Below, in pieces: positions 1 to 6,329 of a DNA stretch of 61,254 bases (its first letter is position 1; every line of letters begins with the position of its first letter). Location of the stretch: positions 1 to 61,254 of IMG/VR virus record IMGVR_UViG_3300032309_001297. One strand, given 5' to 3'. The notes beneath the pieces are model-generated. The model did no database searches. It saw only the letters and a program-made list of their open reading frames with translations, and was not told the DNA's origin. The position numbers and the translations under genes were made by a program. The DNA is from a virus.

Positions 1-108
1 GACATACTTGAAGCGATTGAAGCGGCGAAGGCTTGGCTTGACGAAGAGATTGAGAACGCAAAACAAATAGAAGATGCTGGCGTGGAAATGCTTGACCTTC
101 CTGCATAG
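1..108 (+). CDS. C-terminal end of an unidentified small protein (partial)
   Basis: The window opens inside a reading frame that ends at TAG 106-108. The visible 35 residues (starting DILEAIEAAKAW) are acidic and look helical, ending in MLDLPA. No family is recognisable. The last 17 bases overlap the -35 box and spacer of the next promoter, so the end of this protein is constrained by a regulatory site. Confidence 0.6.
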   Translation, partial: DILEAIEAAKAWLDEEIENAKQIEDAGVEMLDLPA

Positions 109-120
109 ATTTGTTATGAT
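92..120 (+). promoter_or_regulatory. Sigma70-like promoter with operator-like spacer (P1)
   Basis: TTGACC (92-97), a 17-bp spacer and TATGAT (115-120). The spacer contains CTTCCTGCA, the reverse complement of the TGCAGGAAG core seen in other promoters of this window. It is followed by the leader AACGACGAAAGGATAAAA and an ATG at 149. Confidence 0.8.
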
Positions 121-148
121 GGTGTTACCAAACGACGAAAGGATAAAA

Positions 149-304
149 ATGAAGAAATACAATGTGATTGTCTCTGCGGAGATAAATACTTCCTTTGAGG
201 CAAATACGGCAGAAGAAGCGATTGCTTTGGCTGATGAGTGGGTTGGCGAGGAATACGGCAACCTGAAGCACAAGGCGAACTACAAGGCGGTCGAAATCAA
301 ATGA
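149..304 (+). CDS. Small protein, 51 aa, unknown function
   Basis: The start is ATG 149, directly after the conserved leader ACGACGAAAGGA and promoter P1; earlier in-frame starts would run through the promoter. The product begins MKKYNVIVSAEINTSFEAN and contains the pattern TAEEAIALADEW. This type of small alpha/beta segment, with an EEA helix after a beta strand, is common in phage early proteins. The stop overlaps the next start (ATGA). No function is assigned. Confidence 0.75.
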   Translation: MKKYNVIVSAEINTSFEANTAEEAIALADEWVGEEYGNLKHKANYKAVEIK

Positions 305-462
305 AGATGGAACGCAAGTATGTAGTGAGACGGCGAGTTGTTTTCTCTATTGCGGTGATTGCTTTGGCTTTTGTTATCGGCTCGGTGTCTACAAACCTTT
401 GGTGGACAGGCAACGGCTATTGCTGGGGCGACGGCTTTGAGTGTATGACGGCAGGTAAGTGA
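301..462 (+). CDS. Small single-pass membrane protein, 53 aa
   Basis: The start ATG 301 overlaps the upstream stop (ATGA), so it is translationally coupled. A basic N-terminus (KMERKYVVRRR) precedes a hydrophobic helix at about residues 13-32 (VVFSIAVIALAFVIGSVS). The short C-terminal segment has two cysteines (GYCWGDGFEC). The topology is probably N-in by the positive-inside rule. Function unknown. Confidence 0.7.
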   Translation: MKMERKYVVRRRVVFSIAVIALAFVIGSVSTNLWWTGNGYCWGDGFECMTAGK

Positions 463-974
463 TGCACACTTGTCAGATACTTTTAGTAGAAGCGGAGAGC
501 CACGAAGAGGCGTTAGACAAGGTTGCTTCAGCGATTACTCATAGCGAAGAACGGTATCCGAATTGGTCAGATTGGCACGACACAAGTCCGTATGCAGGAC
601 GGTGGGATAACTTCTTCGGCAAGGGTAAAAATGTATTGCGTTATACGGAGAACCAAACACTTGCGGAGCAGAAGCTCCAAGAGTGGGTCGGCGGCAGGAA
701 AGCGGAGATGCTGCGTCACTTGGAAGAGGTAAAAACTTTGGACTTGGCGGCGCAAGTAGATGCTTACAACACGGAGAAGAACCAACCTTTTGACGGCGAT
801 GGTATGAAGTTGTATTACCTGAAGAAGTTGGCGAGTCTTTTGCAAGATGATTGGACTTGCGATACGGGCGTGTATGACTTGGAGCAACACACGGGCAACC
901 TGCAATACTTCCGTGAACGGCTCGCCGTTGCACCTGAGATGCAATACCTAGTCCCCGTAGACTTCCACTTTTAG
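462..974 (+). CDS. Unknown phage protein, 170 aa
   Basis: The start is taken as ATG 462, overlapping the upstream TGA; GTG 459 is possible. The N-terminus (HTCQILLVEAESHEEALDKV) has the 'value + EEAL' pattern, followed by an aromatic-rich stretch with WSDWHD and GRWDNFFG. That combination resembles small phage proteins of unknown function, but I cannot name a family. A GGGTAAAAAT site (623-632) lies inside the gene and is read as Gly-Lys-Asn. It is the last gene of the P1 transcription unit. Confidence 0.7.
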   Translation: MHTCQILLVEAESHEEALDKVASAITHSEERYPNWSDWHDTSPYAGRWDNFFGKGKNVLRYTENQTLAEQKLQEWVGGRKAEMLRHLEEVKTLDLAAQVDAYNTEKNQPFDGDGMKLYYLKKLASLLQDDWTCDTGVYDLEQHTGNLQYFRERLAVAPEMQYLVPVDFHF

Positions 975-991
975 ACACGGCTAGAAGATGC

Positions 992-1020
992 TTGACTTGC
1001 CTGCACTTCTGAGTTAGATT
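992..1020 (+). promoter_or_regulatory. Sigma70-like promoter with operator-like spacer (P2)
   Basis: TTGACT (992-997), a 17-bp spacer and TAGATT (1015-1020). The spacer contains GCCTGCACTT, close to the reverse complement of AAGTGCAGGAAG. The leader AACGACGGAAGGATAAAA follows and leads to ATG 1049. Confidence 0.8.
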
Positions 1021-1048
1021 ATAAATAACAAACGACGGAAGGATAAAA

Positions 1049-1207
1049 ATGACTCAGAGATACGACATAAAGCCTGATTATGAAAGCACAGGTTGGTGGG
1101 TTGTTGATACGGCGAACCGCTATTGCCAAATAGAACTTCACCCAACCCGCGAAAGCGCGTTGCGGAAAGCAATTCAGATGGACAGACCCAAGAAGGTAAA
1201 AAGATGA
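1049..1207 (+). CDS. Small protein, 52 aa, unknown function
   Basis: ATG 1049 follows promoter P2 and the leader ACGACGGAAGGA. The product begins MTQRYDIKPDYESTGWWVVD and contains HPTRESALRKAIQMD. That is a beta-hairpin followed by a helix, a pattern common in small phage proteins. The stop TGA 1205-1207 overlaps the next start (ATGA). Function unknown. Confidence 0.7.
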   Translation: MTQRYDIKPDYESTGWWVVDTANRYCQIELHPTRESALRKAIQMDRPKKVKR

Positions 1208-1518
1208 TAAAACCAAATCCACTTCGTGAATATGACGAGTTGCAGTTAGGCGACTTCGTTGGTGATACTCAGCGTATGGTTTTGATGCGAACTAAACTGA
1301 GTGAAAGAGTTGTTGGAGATTGTTATGCCTCTTGGGTAGTTATTGGGGTAAAAATTACCGAGTTGCACTCTTATGTCGTATGGACAGTTATTGCGACCTC
1401 AAAAGGTTTTGTTGCCGAGAGAGGCGATTACTTCTCCGAGTTGGTAGATGCCCGAAAGCGATACCAAGAGCGAGGTGGGGTAGTTACCCACCCTTCAGTT
1501 TTAGGGGGCGTGAAATGA
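1204..1518 (+). CDS. Unknown protein, 104 aa
   Basis: The start ATG 1204 overlaps the preceding TGA; a longer upstream extension would cover the preceding gene and is not preferred. The protein begins MIKPNPLREYDELQLGDFVG and looks beta-rich in the centre (VVIGVKITELHSYVVWTVIA), like a small barrel with a 'LGDFVG' entry. A GGGTAAAAAT site at 1346 encodes Gly-Val-Lys-Ile within it. The end overlaps a 25-codon frame. No family is recognised. Confidence 0.65.
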   Translation: MIKPNPLREYDELQLGDFVGDTQRMVLMRTKLSERVVGDCYASWVVIGVKITELHSYVVWTVIATSKGFVAERGDYFSELVDARKRYQERGGVVTHPSVLGGVK

Positions 1519-1592
1519 CCTCAGGTTGGTGGGATTGGTATGGATACCCTGCCCCCAAAGATGTGACGAAAGACACAAAAGAAAAGTTGTAA
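1515..1592 (+). CDS. Very small ORF, 25 aa
   Basis: ATG 1515 overlaps the TGA of the previous gene (ATGA), which supports coupled translation. The product begins MTSGWWDWYGYPAPKDVTKD, with an unusually high tryptophan/tyrosine content. No homologues can be named, and it could also be untranslated. Confidence 0.4.
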   Translation: MTSGWWDWYGYPAPKDVTKDTKEKL

Positions 1593-1598
1593 ATGGAG

Positions 1599-1627
1599 TT
1601 GCAATTGTCAGGAAGGTCGTGTAATGT
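1599..1627 (+). promoter_or_regulatory. Sigma70-like promoter with operator-like spacer (P2b)
   Basis: TTGCAA (1599-1604), a 17-bp spacer and TAATGT (1622-1627). The spacer TTGTCAGGAAGGTCGTG matches the TTGCAGGAAGGT element of other promoters except at one core base. It would drive the gene at 1711 with a leader of about 80 nt. Confidence 0.6.
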
Positions 1628-1710
1628 AGTTCTTGTTGGTGAGCAAGCCTCTCCAACCACTACCCACAAAGGGTGCGTAGTGCAAAAGACAGAAAGACAG
1701 AGGTTACCAA

Positions 1711-2046
1711 ATGGCAACAGCCAAAGTAATCAGCAAGGTCGTAACTGAGGTTGCGATGGAGCGTCAGGCAGTAACGCTTGACTCAGCCACACAGGCAGTA
1801 ATCACAGAGTTTGTCGCAACACGCGATATGCTCACTTCTTTGGAAAAGACAAAGAAGGCGCTAGAAGCCAAAATCCGTGAGGCACTTGGCGAAGCAGAAG
1901 CAGGCATCGTTGATGGTGTTGTGCGTATTGAGGTCAGCCCTCGCAAGCGAACAGGTGTTGATACAAAGGCACTTGCCGAAGCCTTCCCTGAGGCTTACGA
2001 AGCGACTCAGACCACTACCGAATACTCGGTTCTAGTAGTCAAGTAA
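1711..2046 (+). CDS. Coiled-coil small protein, 111 aa, unknown function
   Basis: ATG 1711 follows a purine-rich stretch (AGAAAGACAGAGG). The middle of the protein (about residues 30-70) is strongly helical and charged (TRDMLTSLEKTKKALEAKIREAL). A short beta-rich end with TTTEYSVLVVK follows. Such helix-plus-RIEVSPRKRT proteins occur in phage replication or accessory regions, but no role is assigned. It is followed immediately by a strong terminator, so it appears to be a single-gene transcription unit. Confidence 0.7.
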   Translation: MATAKVISKVVTEVAMERQAVTLDSATQAVITEFVATRDMLTSLEKTKKALEAKIREALGEAEAGIVDGVVRIEVSPRKRTGVDTKALAEAFPEAYEATQTTTEYSVLVVK

Positions 2047-2061
2047 GACTTCACCGAAAAG

Positions 2062-2090
2062 CCCCTCACCGAAAGGTGGGGGGTTTTTCT
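2062..2090 (+). terminator. Rho-independent terminator
   Basis: Stem CCCCTCACC (2062-2070) with GGTGGGGGG (2075-2083), a GAAA tetraloop and a T-run at 2084-2088. It ends the transcription unit of the 1711 gene. Confidence 0.9.
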
Positions 2091-2197
2091 TTGCCCAAAA
2101 TTATTCCGAAGTTGGCGAAGGTGATCGGAAAAGTGCGGGGGTAAAAATATGAGATACGCGGCGAAAATCCGGGGGACAGCTCCCGGCCCGTCCCGAT

Positions 2198-2214
2198 ACT
2201 TCCAAATAACTTTG
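2198..2214 (+). repeat. ACTTCCNAATAACTT element upstream of promoter P3
   Basis: ACTTCCAAATAACTTTG lies 21 bp before the -35 box of P3. An inverted repeat, CCGGG...CCCGG with an 8-bp centre, lies just upstream at about 2169-2186, and a GGGTAAAAAT site lies at 2139. The same element recurs seven more times in the window's non-coding DNA. Confidence 0.7.
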
Positions 2215-2235
2215 TAAAGATTGTTCGGTAAATGC

Positions 2236-2264
2236 TTGCAAATTGCAGGAAGGTTAGGTATGAT
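2236..2264 (+). promoter_or_regulatory. Sigma70-like promoter with operator-like spacer (P3)
   Basis: TTGCAA (2236-2241), a 17-bp spacer and TATGAT (2259-2264). The spacer carries TTGCAGGAAGGT. The leader ACGACGAAAGGAC (2278-2290) follows, then ATG 2295. Confidence 0.8.
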
Positions 2265-2294
2265 TACTTTGTTCATAACGACGAAAGGACACAA

Positions 2295-2684
2295 ATGGAC
2301 ACGATGGAAAAGCAAGTAGTGGAGTTAGAAAATAACTGCACTTGCACAAATGAAGATGGAAGTTACTCAGCCGATTGTTTCGGTTGCTATGACGATGCAA
2401 AAGACAACCTGAAGTATTTGCTGAAGGGTTGGGCAGATGCCAATAACTTTGATGCGGACAAGCAAGTTGTTCGTATTCACGGCCGGGCGATGACTTGGCT
2501 ACGAAGTGAAGGCTATGCGGTTGTTGAGTTTGACTCAATACTTGATGCCCTCACACTAAATGGCGACTTCCGACTTACCTTCACGCTAGAAGGCTCAGCA
2601 CTTAGCGTGCGGAGAGGCTCACACGATGAGCCTACGGGCGCATACTTCACACTCAGCGTGATGGAGCGTCCTGAAGAAGAGTAG
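2295..2684 (+). CDS. Cysteine-containing unknown protein, 129 aa
   Basis: ATG 2295 lies five bases after the ACGACGAAAGGAC leader; longer versions would read through the promoter. An N-terminal cysteine cluster (NNCTCTNEDGSYSADCFGCYDD, four Cys around residues 14-32) may bind a metal. A helical region and a beta-rich end (FRLTFTLEGSALSVRRG) follow. It is a monocistronic unit flanked by P3 and a terminator. No family is recognised. Confidence 0.7.
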   Translation: MDTMEKQVVELENNCTCTNEDGSYSADCFGCYDDAKDNLKYLLKGWADANNFDADKQVVRIHGRAMTWLRSEGYAVVEFDSILDALTLNGDFRLTFTLEGSALSVRRGSHDEPTGAYFTLSVMERPEEE

Positions 2685-2711
2685 TAACTGCAAGTAATAG
2701 AAGTCGGAGAG

Positions 2712-2746
2712 ACTCCCGTGTCGGAAGATGCGGGAGTTTTTCTTTT
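2712..2746 (+). terminator. Rho-independent terminator
   Basis: Stem ACTCCCG (2712-2718) with CGGGAGT (2731-2737), a 12-nt loop and a T-rich tail (TTTTTCTTTT). It ends the 2295 gene. Confidence 0.85.
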
Positions 2747-3142
2747 GTCCCGATGGCTGCGGCAGCGATGCGGGGTAAAAATTTGGCACTTCGTTGATAT
2801 TCCCAGGGCTGCCGTCGGAAACTTCGCAATAATTTCTCCATATTTTCTCCGAAGGGATACCTCTGAAAGCCTTACTGGAGTTCACAGTGCGAGTAAAGTC
2901 GGCAACTCCCTAATAACTTTTGCACCTGGTGCAGGTATTTGCGCTCGCGGAAGCTGGCTGAAGACTGGCAAAATTTTTACCCCGCTGATCGCTGATCGCC
3001 AGGGCCCTGGTCAAAACTTCCAAATAACTTTCCTTCTTTAATTTTCTGGCTGGAGTTGCTTGTTTTGTGCGGGGCGTTCAGTTTTCACCACGGGGGGGAC
3101 AGAACTTCCCAATAACTTTTACAAGAAATCTCCCTGAGATAC

Positions 3143-3170
3143 TTGACAAAGTGCAGAGAGATGATAGATT
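3143..3170 (+). promoter_or_regulatory. Sigma70-like promoter with operator-like spacer (P4)
   Basis: TTGACA (3143-3148), a 16-bp spacer AAGTGCAGAGAGATGA and TAGATT (3165-3170). The spacer matches AAGTGCAGGAAG with small changes. The leader AAACGACACAGGGAGAAATAA precedes ATG 3204. Confidence 0.8.
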
Positions 3171-3203
3171 ACTACCAAGACAAAACGACACAGGGAGAAA
3201 TAA

Positions 3204-3452
3204 ATGTCTAAGCAAAACCTAGAACTAAGTGAAACAGAACTAGAAGTAAACACACTTGCTACTGCAATGTTTATGAAGTTTATGGAAAGCGAAATAGAGC
3301 GCCATAAAAATCATAAAGATTACTCAATGGATAAGTTGTTTGCCTTTATGGAAATGTATGTTCGTGCAGGAGATATTTGGGTGCGGTTGCAGAAGTTGCA
3401 AGGCGCTACACAAGAAGAGATTGCTCAATACCTATCAGAGCAGGAAGTGTAA
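3204..3452 (+). CDS. Small helical protein, 82 aa, unknown function
   Basis: ATG 3204 follows the GGGAGA ribosome-binding site downstream of P4. The protein is strongly helical and acidic (LSETELEVNTLATAMFMKFM), with a second helix rich in Met, Phe and Arg. No known domain is visible. It is the first gene of a run of closely spaced or overlapping genes from 3204 to 5773 that probably forms one operon. Confidence 0.7.
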   Translation: MSKQNLELSETELEVNTLATAMFMKFMESEIERHKNHKDYSMDKLFAFMEMYVRAGDIWVRLQKLQGATQEEIAQYLSEQEV

Positions 3453-3454
3453 AG

Positions 3455-3862
3455 ATGTTACCGAGATATCTTTACCACGCTACTGCGGTTTGTAATCAGG
3501 AAGGCATTGAGCGAGAGGGATTACTCTCAGCGTTCGGTGAAGTCTATGCAAGTGAAAGTGAAAATGATTGCTTAGCGTTTATGGGCTTCAGGTTGATGTC
3601 GCACTTCCATATGGGTAAAAAAGGCGAAGAGCCAGTATTCGTAAAGCACGACAGATTAGTTGTGTTTCAGATTGACACGAAGGTTACCGATAAATCTAAA
3701 TGGGAAGTGGGAACAGACCACAGTCCAGCTTTTTTTGGTAACGCAACCTCTTGGGTTCATCGCGGTTCCATAGCAAGAGAAGCCCTTGTGCGGGTTATTG
3801 AGTTCGCACCTAAACAAGAATTGTCAGATTGGAAGACTGGATTGGAAGTAAAAATCCAATGA
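3455..3862 (+). CDS. ADP-ribosyltransferase-like / toxin-fold protein, 135 aa (tentative)
   Basis: The start is ATG 3455, two bases after the previous stop; the longer upstream extension overlaps that gene and is rejected. The N-terminus YLYHATAVCNQEGIEREGLL, then GEVYASESENDCLAFM, follows the order H-x-T ... I-x-x-x-G-L ... V-Y-x-S seen in small ADP-ribosyltransferase-fold proteins of the RNA 2'-phosphotransferase/PARP type. The central beta strand VVFQIDT and the C-terminal VIEF would complete the fold. The assignment rests on motif order only. If correct, it could modify a host RNA or protein or detoxify ADP-ribose. Alternative: an unrelated beta-rich phage protein. Confidence 0.45.
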   Translation: MLPRYLYHATAVCNQEGIEREGLLSAFGEVYASESENDCLAFMGFRLMSHFHMGKKGEEPVFVKHDRLVVFQIDTKVTDKSKWEVGTDHSPAFFGNATSWVHRGSIAREALVRVIEFAPKQELSDWKTGLEVKIQ

Positions 3863-4266
3863 AAACTATTATCTTTACAGAGAAGTTCAGTATCTACGTT
3901 GGACTAAATGATGCGGTTGGAATCTTTAGTTTGTATCAAACTTTTCTTTCTGAAGAAGAGTTTCTTCACCTGCGGTTAGAAGCCGTAGAGTTTTTTGTTG
4001 CCGAGTCAAGAAGTATGTCGTATCACGATAAATCATTAGACAACAAAGACTTGCGTATGGAGTTTATAGATGGCGCTATTTATGACTATCTCAATGAAGC
4101 GTTTGATGGTCGTAGAGATATAGAAACACCGATGCTGAAGTCGGCTGCCGATGATATTTTGCTGGCAGATGCTTGGCGAAGTGGGGTAAAAATCGGAAAG
4201 AAACAATGGCAACACCTAAATCAAGACGAAGATAATAGGAGGCTAGACAACTATGCAAGCAGATGA
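3859..4266 (+). CDS. Unknown protein, 135 aa
   Basis: ATG 3859 overlaps the upstream TGA (ATGA). A beta-rich N-terminus (MKTIIFTEKFSIYVGLND) is followed by charged helices. A GGGTAAAAAT motif (4184) near the end is read as Gly-Val-Lys-Ile. The C-terminus is polar (QHLNQDEDNRRLDNYASR) and overlaps the next gene by 14 bases. No family is recognised. Confidence 0.65.
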   Translation: MKTIIFTEKFSIYVGLNDAVGIFSLYQTFLSEEEFLHLRLEAVEFFVAESRSMSYHDKSLDNKDLRMEFIDGAIYDYLNEAFDGRRDIETPMLKSAADDILLADAWRSGVKIGKKQWQHLNQDEDNRRLDNYASR

Positions 4267-4765
4267 AAAAGTAGTTGCGAGATTGCTGGAACTAAAACCA
4301 GACCAAAAGAAAGCGTGGGGTGGTAATAGAGCTGCGGTTGAAGTTTTAGAGTTTGACAGACTGATTGTAGATGAGATTGAGCGAGGAGTTTCGGCAGTAG
4401 AACTTGCTCTTGCTTTAGGTTATCAAAGTAGTCAAGCAATAACTAATCGCTATAAAAGAGTAAAGCAGAGTTACTCTATTGGTTTCACTCAAAAAGGTGA
4501 GGTGAAATCTACACAGAAGTTTAGAGTGGGCAGACCAAAGTCAATAACAGTAGACACTACTGCGGTAAAAATTCTCACCGAGTTGGAAATTATCTCTAAA
4601 CAATATTCCGACCTGAAGAAAAGAAAGCAAGAACTAATAATCCTTGCTATTGACAATAAAATAACTGCCCGTGAAATAGCAGAGGCTACGGGTCACACTA
4701 CTTTCAATATAAAGAACTTTCGCCATAAGAAGAATCAAGGTTTTTTAGGGGGTGATATAAAATGA
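4253..4765 (+). CDS. Helix-turn-helix DNA-binding protein, 170 aa
   Basis: Two HTH-like segments are visible. One lies near residues 48-70 (GVSAVELALALGYQSSQAITNRYKR); the other lies near residues 140-165 (NKITAREIAEATGHTTFNIKNFRHKK). A basic linker (RVGRPKSITVD) lies between them. This two-HTH layout is typical of phage transcription regulators or small DNA-binding proteins. It is one candidate for the protein that reads the repeated operators of the early region. Start ATG 4253 overlaps the upstream gene; its TGA overlaps the next ATG. Confidence 0.65.
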   Translation: MQADEKVVARLLELKPDQKKAWGGNRAAVEVLEFDRLIVDEIERGVSAVELALALGYQSSQAITNRYKRVKQSYSIGFTQKGEVKSTQKFRVGRPKSITVDTTAVKILTELEIISKQYSDLKKRKQELIILAIDNKITAREIAEATGHTTFNIKNFRHKKNQGFLGGDIK

Positions 4766-5085
4766 CAAATCAAAATGACATAGAGATAAATGATGAAGAA
4801 CTAGAAGAAGATAGTGAGTTCATTACGGCTGGCGCACTTGCGGAGTATGTAGACCAAGAGTTTGTTGAAGACGAAATTGTTTCTTACCATATCTATTCTA
4901 AGTCCGATGTTGAGTCAGACCTCGGTGTTGAAATCACAGACGAACAATGGATAAAGTTCCTTAGACTCTGGGAGAACGATGAAGTTCTCAATGAAGTTCG
5001 TGCCGAGACTTGGATGCAAGCAATAGGGACTCTTCGTGAAGAACTCGGAATAGAGGAAGAAGACGATGAAGATGATGAAGGTTAG
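4762..5085 (+). CDS. Very acidic protein, 107 aa
   Basis: Start ATG 4762 overlaps the stop of the HTH gene (ATGA). The protein is extremely rich in Asp and Glu at both ends (INDEELEEDSEF; EEEDDEDDEG). The centre has a VEITDEQWIKFLRLWENDE motif resembling small phage proteins with a 'T-D-E-Q-W' helix. An acidic DNA-mimic or partner of the upstream HTH protein is conceivable, but that is speculation. Confidence 0.65.
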   Translation: MTNQNDIEINDEELEEDSEFITAGALAEYVDQEFVEDEIVSYHIYSKSDVESDLGVEITDEQWIKFLRLWENDEVLNEVRAETWMQAIGTLREELGIEEEDDEDDEG

Positions 5086-5194
5086 AGACCTTGTAAATCA
5101 GTTGCAGATGAACTATCTTCCTGATGACGAAGTTGATGTAAAAGTTGTTGTTGGGTTGATGGAAGAATCAGAGGGTAAAAATGTCGGTAACTGA
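5075..5194 (+). CDS. Small protein, 39 aa
   Basis: ATG 5075 (or the adjacent ATG 5072) overlaps the end of the acidic gene. The product MKVRDLVNQLQMNYLPDDEV, then DVKVVVGLMEES, is a recognisable phage type: a short helix ('V+DLVxxLxxxxPDxEV') followed by a strand. The gene overlaps the start of the next by 14 bases and contains a GGGTAAAAAT site (5173). Confidence 0.6.
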   Translation: MKVRDLVNQLQMNYLPDDEVDVKVVVGLMEESEGKNVGN

Positions 5195-5555
5195 AGAACC
5201 ATTACACGGTTACGAGATGTGCGATGCGTGCGGGACAGCAGTCCCGTGCGTGTCTCAGGAAAAAGTTCCTGATGATGGATTGCACTTTGACTTCCTAAAC
5301 TCAGGTTATTACGGAGGTTTTACAGATAACTATCCACCAAGAGAAGGACTAAACTGGATAATGTGTCACGACTGCGTTGTGAAGTTCTTAGAGACCTTCC
5401 CGATGTTGGCTAACAAAGTCTCAGGTGGGCAACACCCTGCGGATAAAGATGCAAAGCCTTGTTGCAAATGGGCGTGGGCGTTTGATGGAGATGATGTTCT
5501 TTCGGTAGATGCCGATGGCAACTGGGTAAAAGAGAGAAAGCGAGAAGCCGTATGA
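5181..5555 (+). CDS. Cysteine-rich (zinc-binding type) protein, 124 aa
   Basis: ATG 5181 lies inside a GGGTAAAAATG site. Cysteine pairs are CDACGTAVPC (about residues 14-23), MCHDC (about 58-62) and a later PCCKW. This is a plausible treble-clef or zinc-ribbon arrangement. The region between is rich in Gly and Tyr (FLNSGYYGGFTDNYPPREG). Function unknown; the zinc fold suggests nucleic-acid or protein contact. TGA overlaps the next ATG. Confidence 0.65.
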   Translation: MSVTEEPLHGYEMCDACGTAVPCVSQEKVPDDGLHFDFLNSGYYGGFTDNYPPREGLNWIMCHDCVVKFLETFPMLANKVSGGQHPADKDAKPCCKWAWAFDGDDVLSVDADGNWVKERKREAV

Positions 5556-5773
5556 GTGAAGCAGTTGATTTGATACCTCTAACAAAGAGCGTGATGTTTG
5601 TTGGGGACTACTTCTCAATGATTACAACAGTTGTTCTCAACGAGGAGTTGCGTGAAGAAGGCGAAGATGATGAGGATTTCGCTATTAGATTGGCTGGAGT
5701 TCTTATTCAAGAGTTCTACGGCTGGGACGTAGTTGCGGTCTCAAAAGAGATTGGTTTAGTAGAAGAAGAGTAG
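5552..5773 (+). CDS. Small acidic protein, 73 aa
   Basis: ATG 5552 overlaps the upstream TGA. The protein has helical segments (LIPLTKSVMFVGDYFSMITT) and a GEDDEDFAIRLAGVLIQEFYGWDV segment that looks like a helical phage accessory domain. It closes the 3204-5773 gene run. No family is recognised. Confidence 0.65.
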   Translation: MSEAVDLIPLTKSVMFVGDYFSMITTVVLNEELREEGEDDEDFAIRLAGVLIQEFYGWDVVAVSKEIGLVEEE

Positions 5774-6018
5774 AACGTGCGCTGCGGGAGAAATAGGGGT
5801 AAAAATCCTGAGTTATTCTAGAAGCTCCGCGCAGCGCTGAGAATACTCGCGTAGTGCGATGAGGCGGCTCTACCTTCCGCCGCATCTCTCCTCCTACTCC
5901 CTGAGGGGGAGAGGTGTCGGTTGAGGAGCACTTTTAGGCTCGCTCAGCCCCTCTAAAGACGGAAACTGATGCGGTTAGCCTCCTTATAGAACCAAGCAAT
6001 CAGTAGTAAAGTTCTTGT
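5774..6018. other. Gene-free stretch with potential RNA hairpins
   Basis: No supported ORF. It contains GGGTAAAAAT at 5797 and a hairpin near 5858-5885 (GATGAGGCGG pairing with CCGCCGCATC across a 9-nt loop). A second hairpin near 5902-5917 has CTCCC...GGGAG. It could be an untranslated leader or a small structured RNA; no known RNA family is recognised. Confidence 0.45.
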
Positions 6019-6267
6019 ATGTTGATACCCGGAATAGTTGATAAAGAGTTCCATCAGAATGGCTCTGCCGCGCCTTTTGTCGCCGCCATCATTGACGACC
6101 CAAATGACGGAGAAACCAAACTTGTTATTATGTTTGAGGAGTTAGGGCACATTGCGGTGTTGTCGTTAGACAGACTGATTGACTCTGAAGATATTTCGGT
6201 GAAGAACAATTCCCATCACGCTGATCGTCACGAAGACCTTCTTCGAGATCTGCTGTGGGAAGACTAA
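6019..6267 (+). CDS. Unknown protein, 82 aa
   Basis: ATG 6019 is the first start after in-frame stops, but no clear ribosome-binding site precedes it. The protein has alternating strands (FVAAIIDDPNDGETKLVIMF) and ends with His-rich and acidic segments (NSHHADRHEDLLRDLLWED). No family is recognised. A GGGTAAAAAT motif and a palindrome-like GCCTGGTAACCAGGC (about 6282-6296) lie in the gap after it. Confidence 0.55.
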   Translation: MLIPGIVDKEFHQNGSAAPFVAAIIDDPNDGETKLVIMFEELGHIAVLSLDRLIDSEDISVKNNSHHADRHEDLLRDLLWED

Positions 6268-6329
6268 GGGTAAAAATTTTAGCCTGGTAACCAGGCCCAT
6301 CGCTGCGTGAACAAGGGAGATAGAACGCA

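Larger units (their letters stand above)
2685..3203. other. 519-bp gene-free region with repeat elements and palindromes
   Basis: I find no credible gene here. It holds a terminator (2712-2746) and GGGTAAAAAT at 2773 (plus) and 2973 (minus). It also holds four ACTTCCNAATAACTT-type elements: 2821-2836 (degenerate), 2905-2921 (ACTCCC variant), 3016-3032 and 3104-3120. Perfect or near-perfect short palindromes are TGCACCTGGTGCA (2921-2933) and CCAGGGCCCTGG (2999-3010). Promoter P4 closes the region. The density of signals suggests a regulatory or replication role. Confidence 0.7.

Noticed and set aside
1593-1748. A 51-codon frame starting at ATG 1593
   Set aside because: It covers promoter P2b and runs into the 1711 gene in another frame; the promoter match is the better explanation.
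2718-3041. A 107-aa rightward open frame in the gap after 2684
   Set aside because: It starts inside a terminator hairpin and runs over the repeat elements and palindromes; no RBS and no protein-like pattern.
5774-6018. A tRNA in the structured G/C-rich stretch
   Set aside because: I could not fit a cloverleaf: no TTCGA-type T-loop, no anticodon stem in the right place. No convincing tRNA was recognised elsewhere either.
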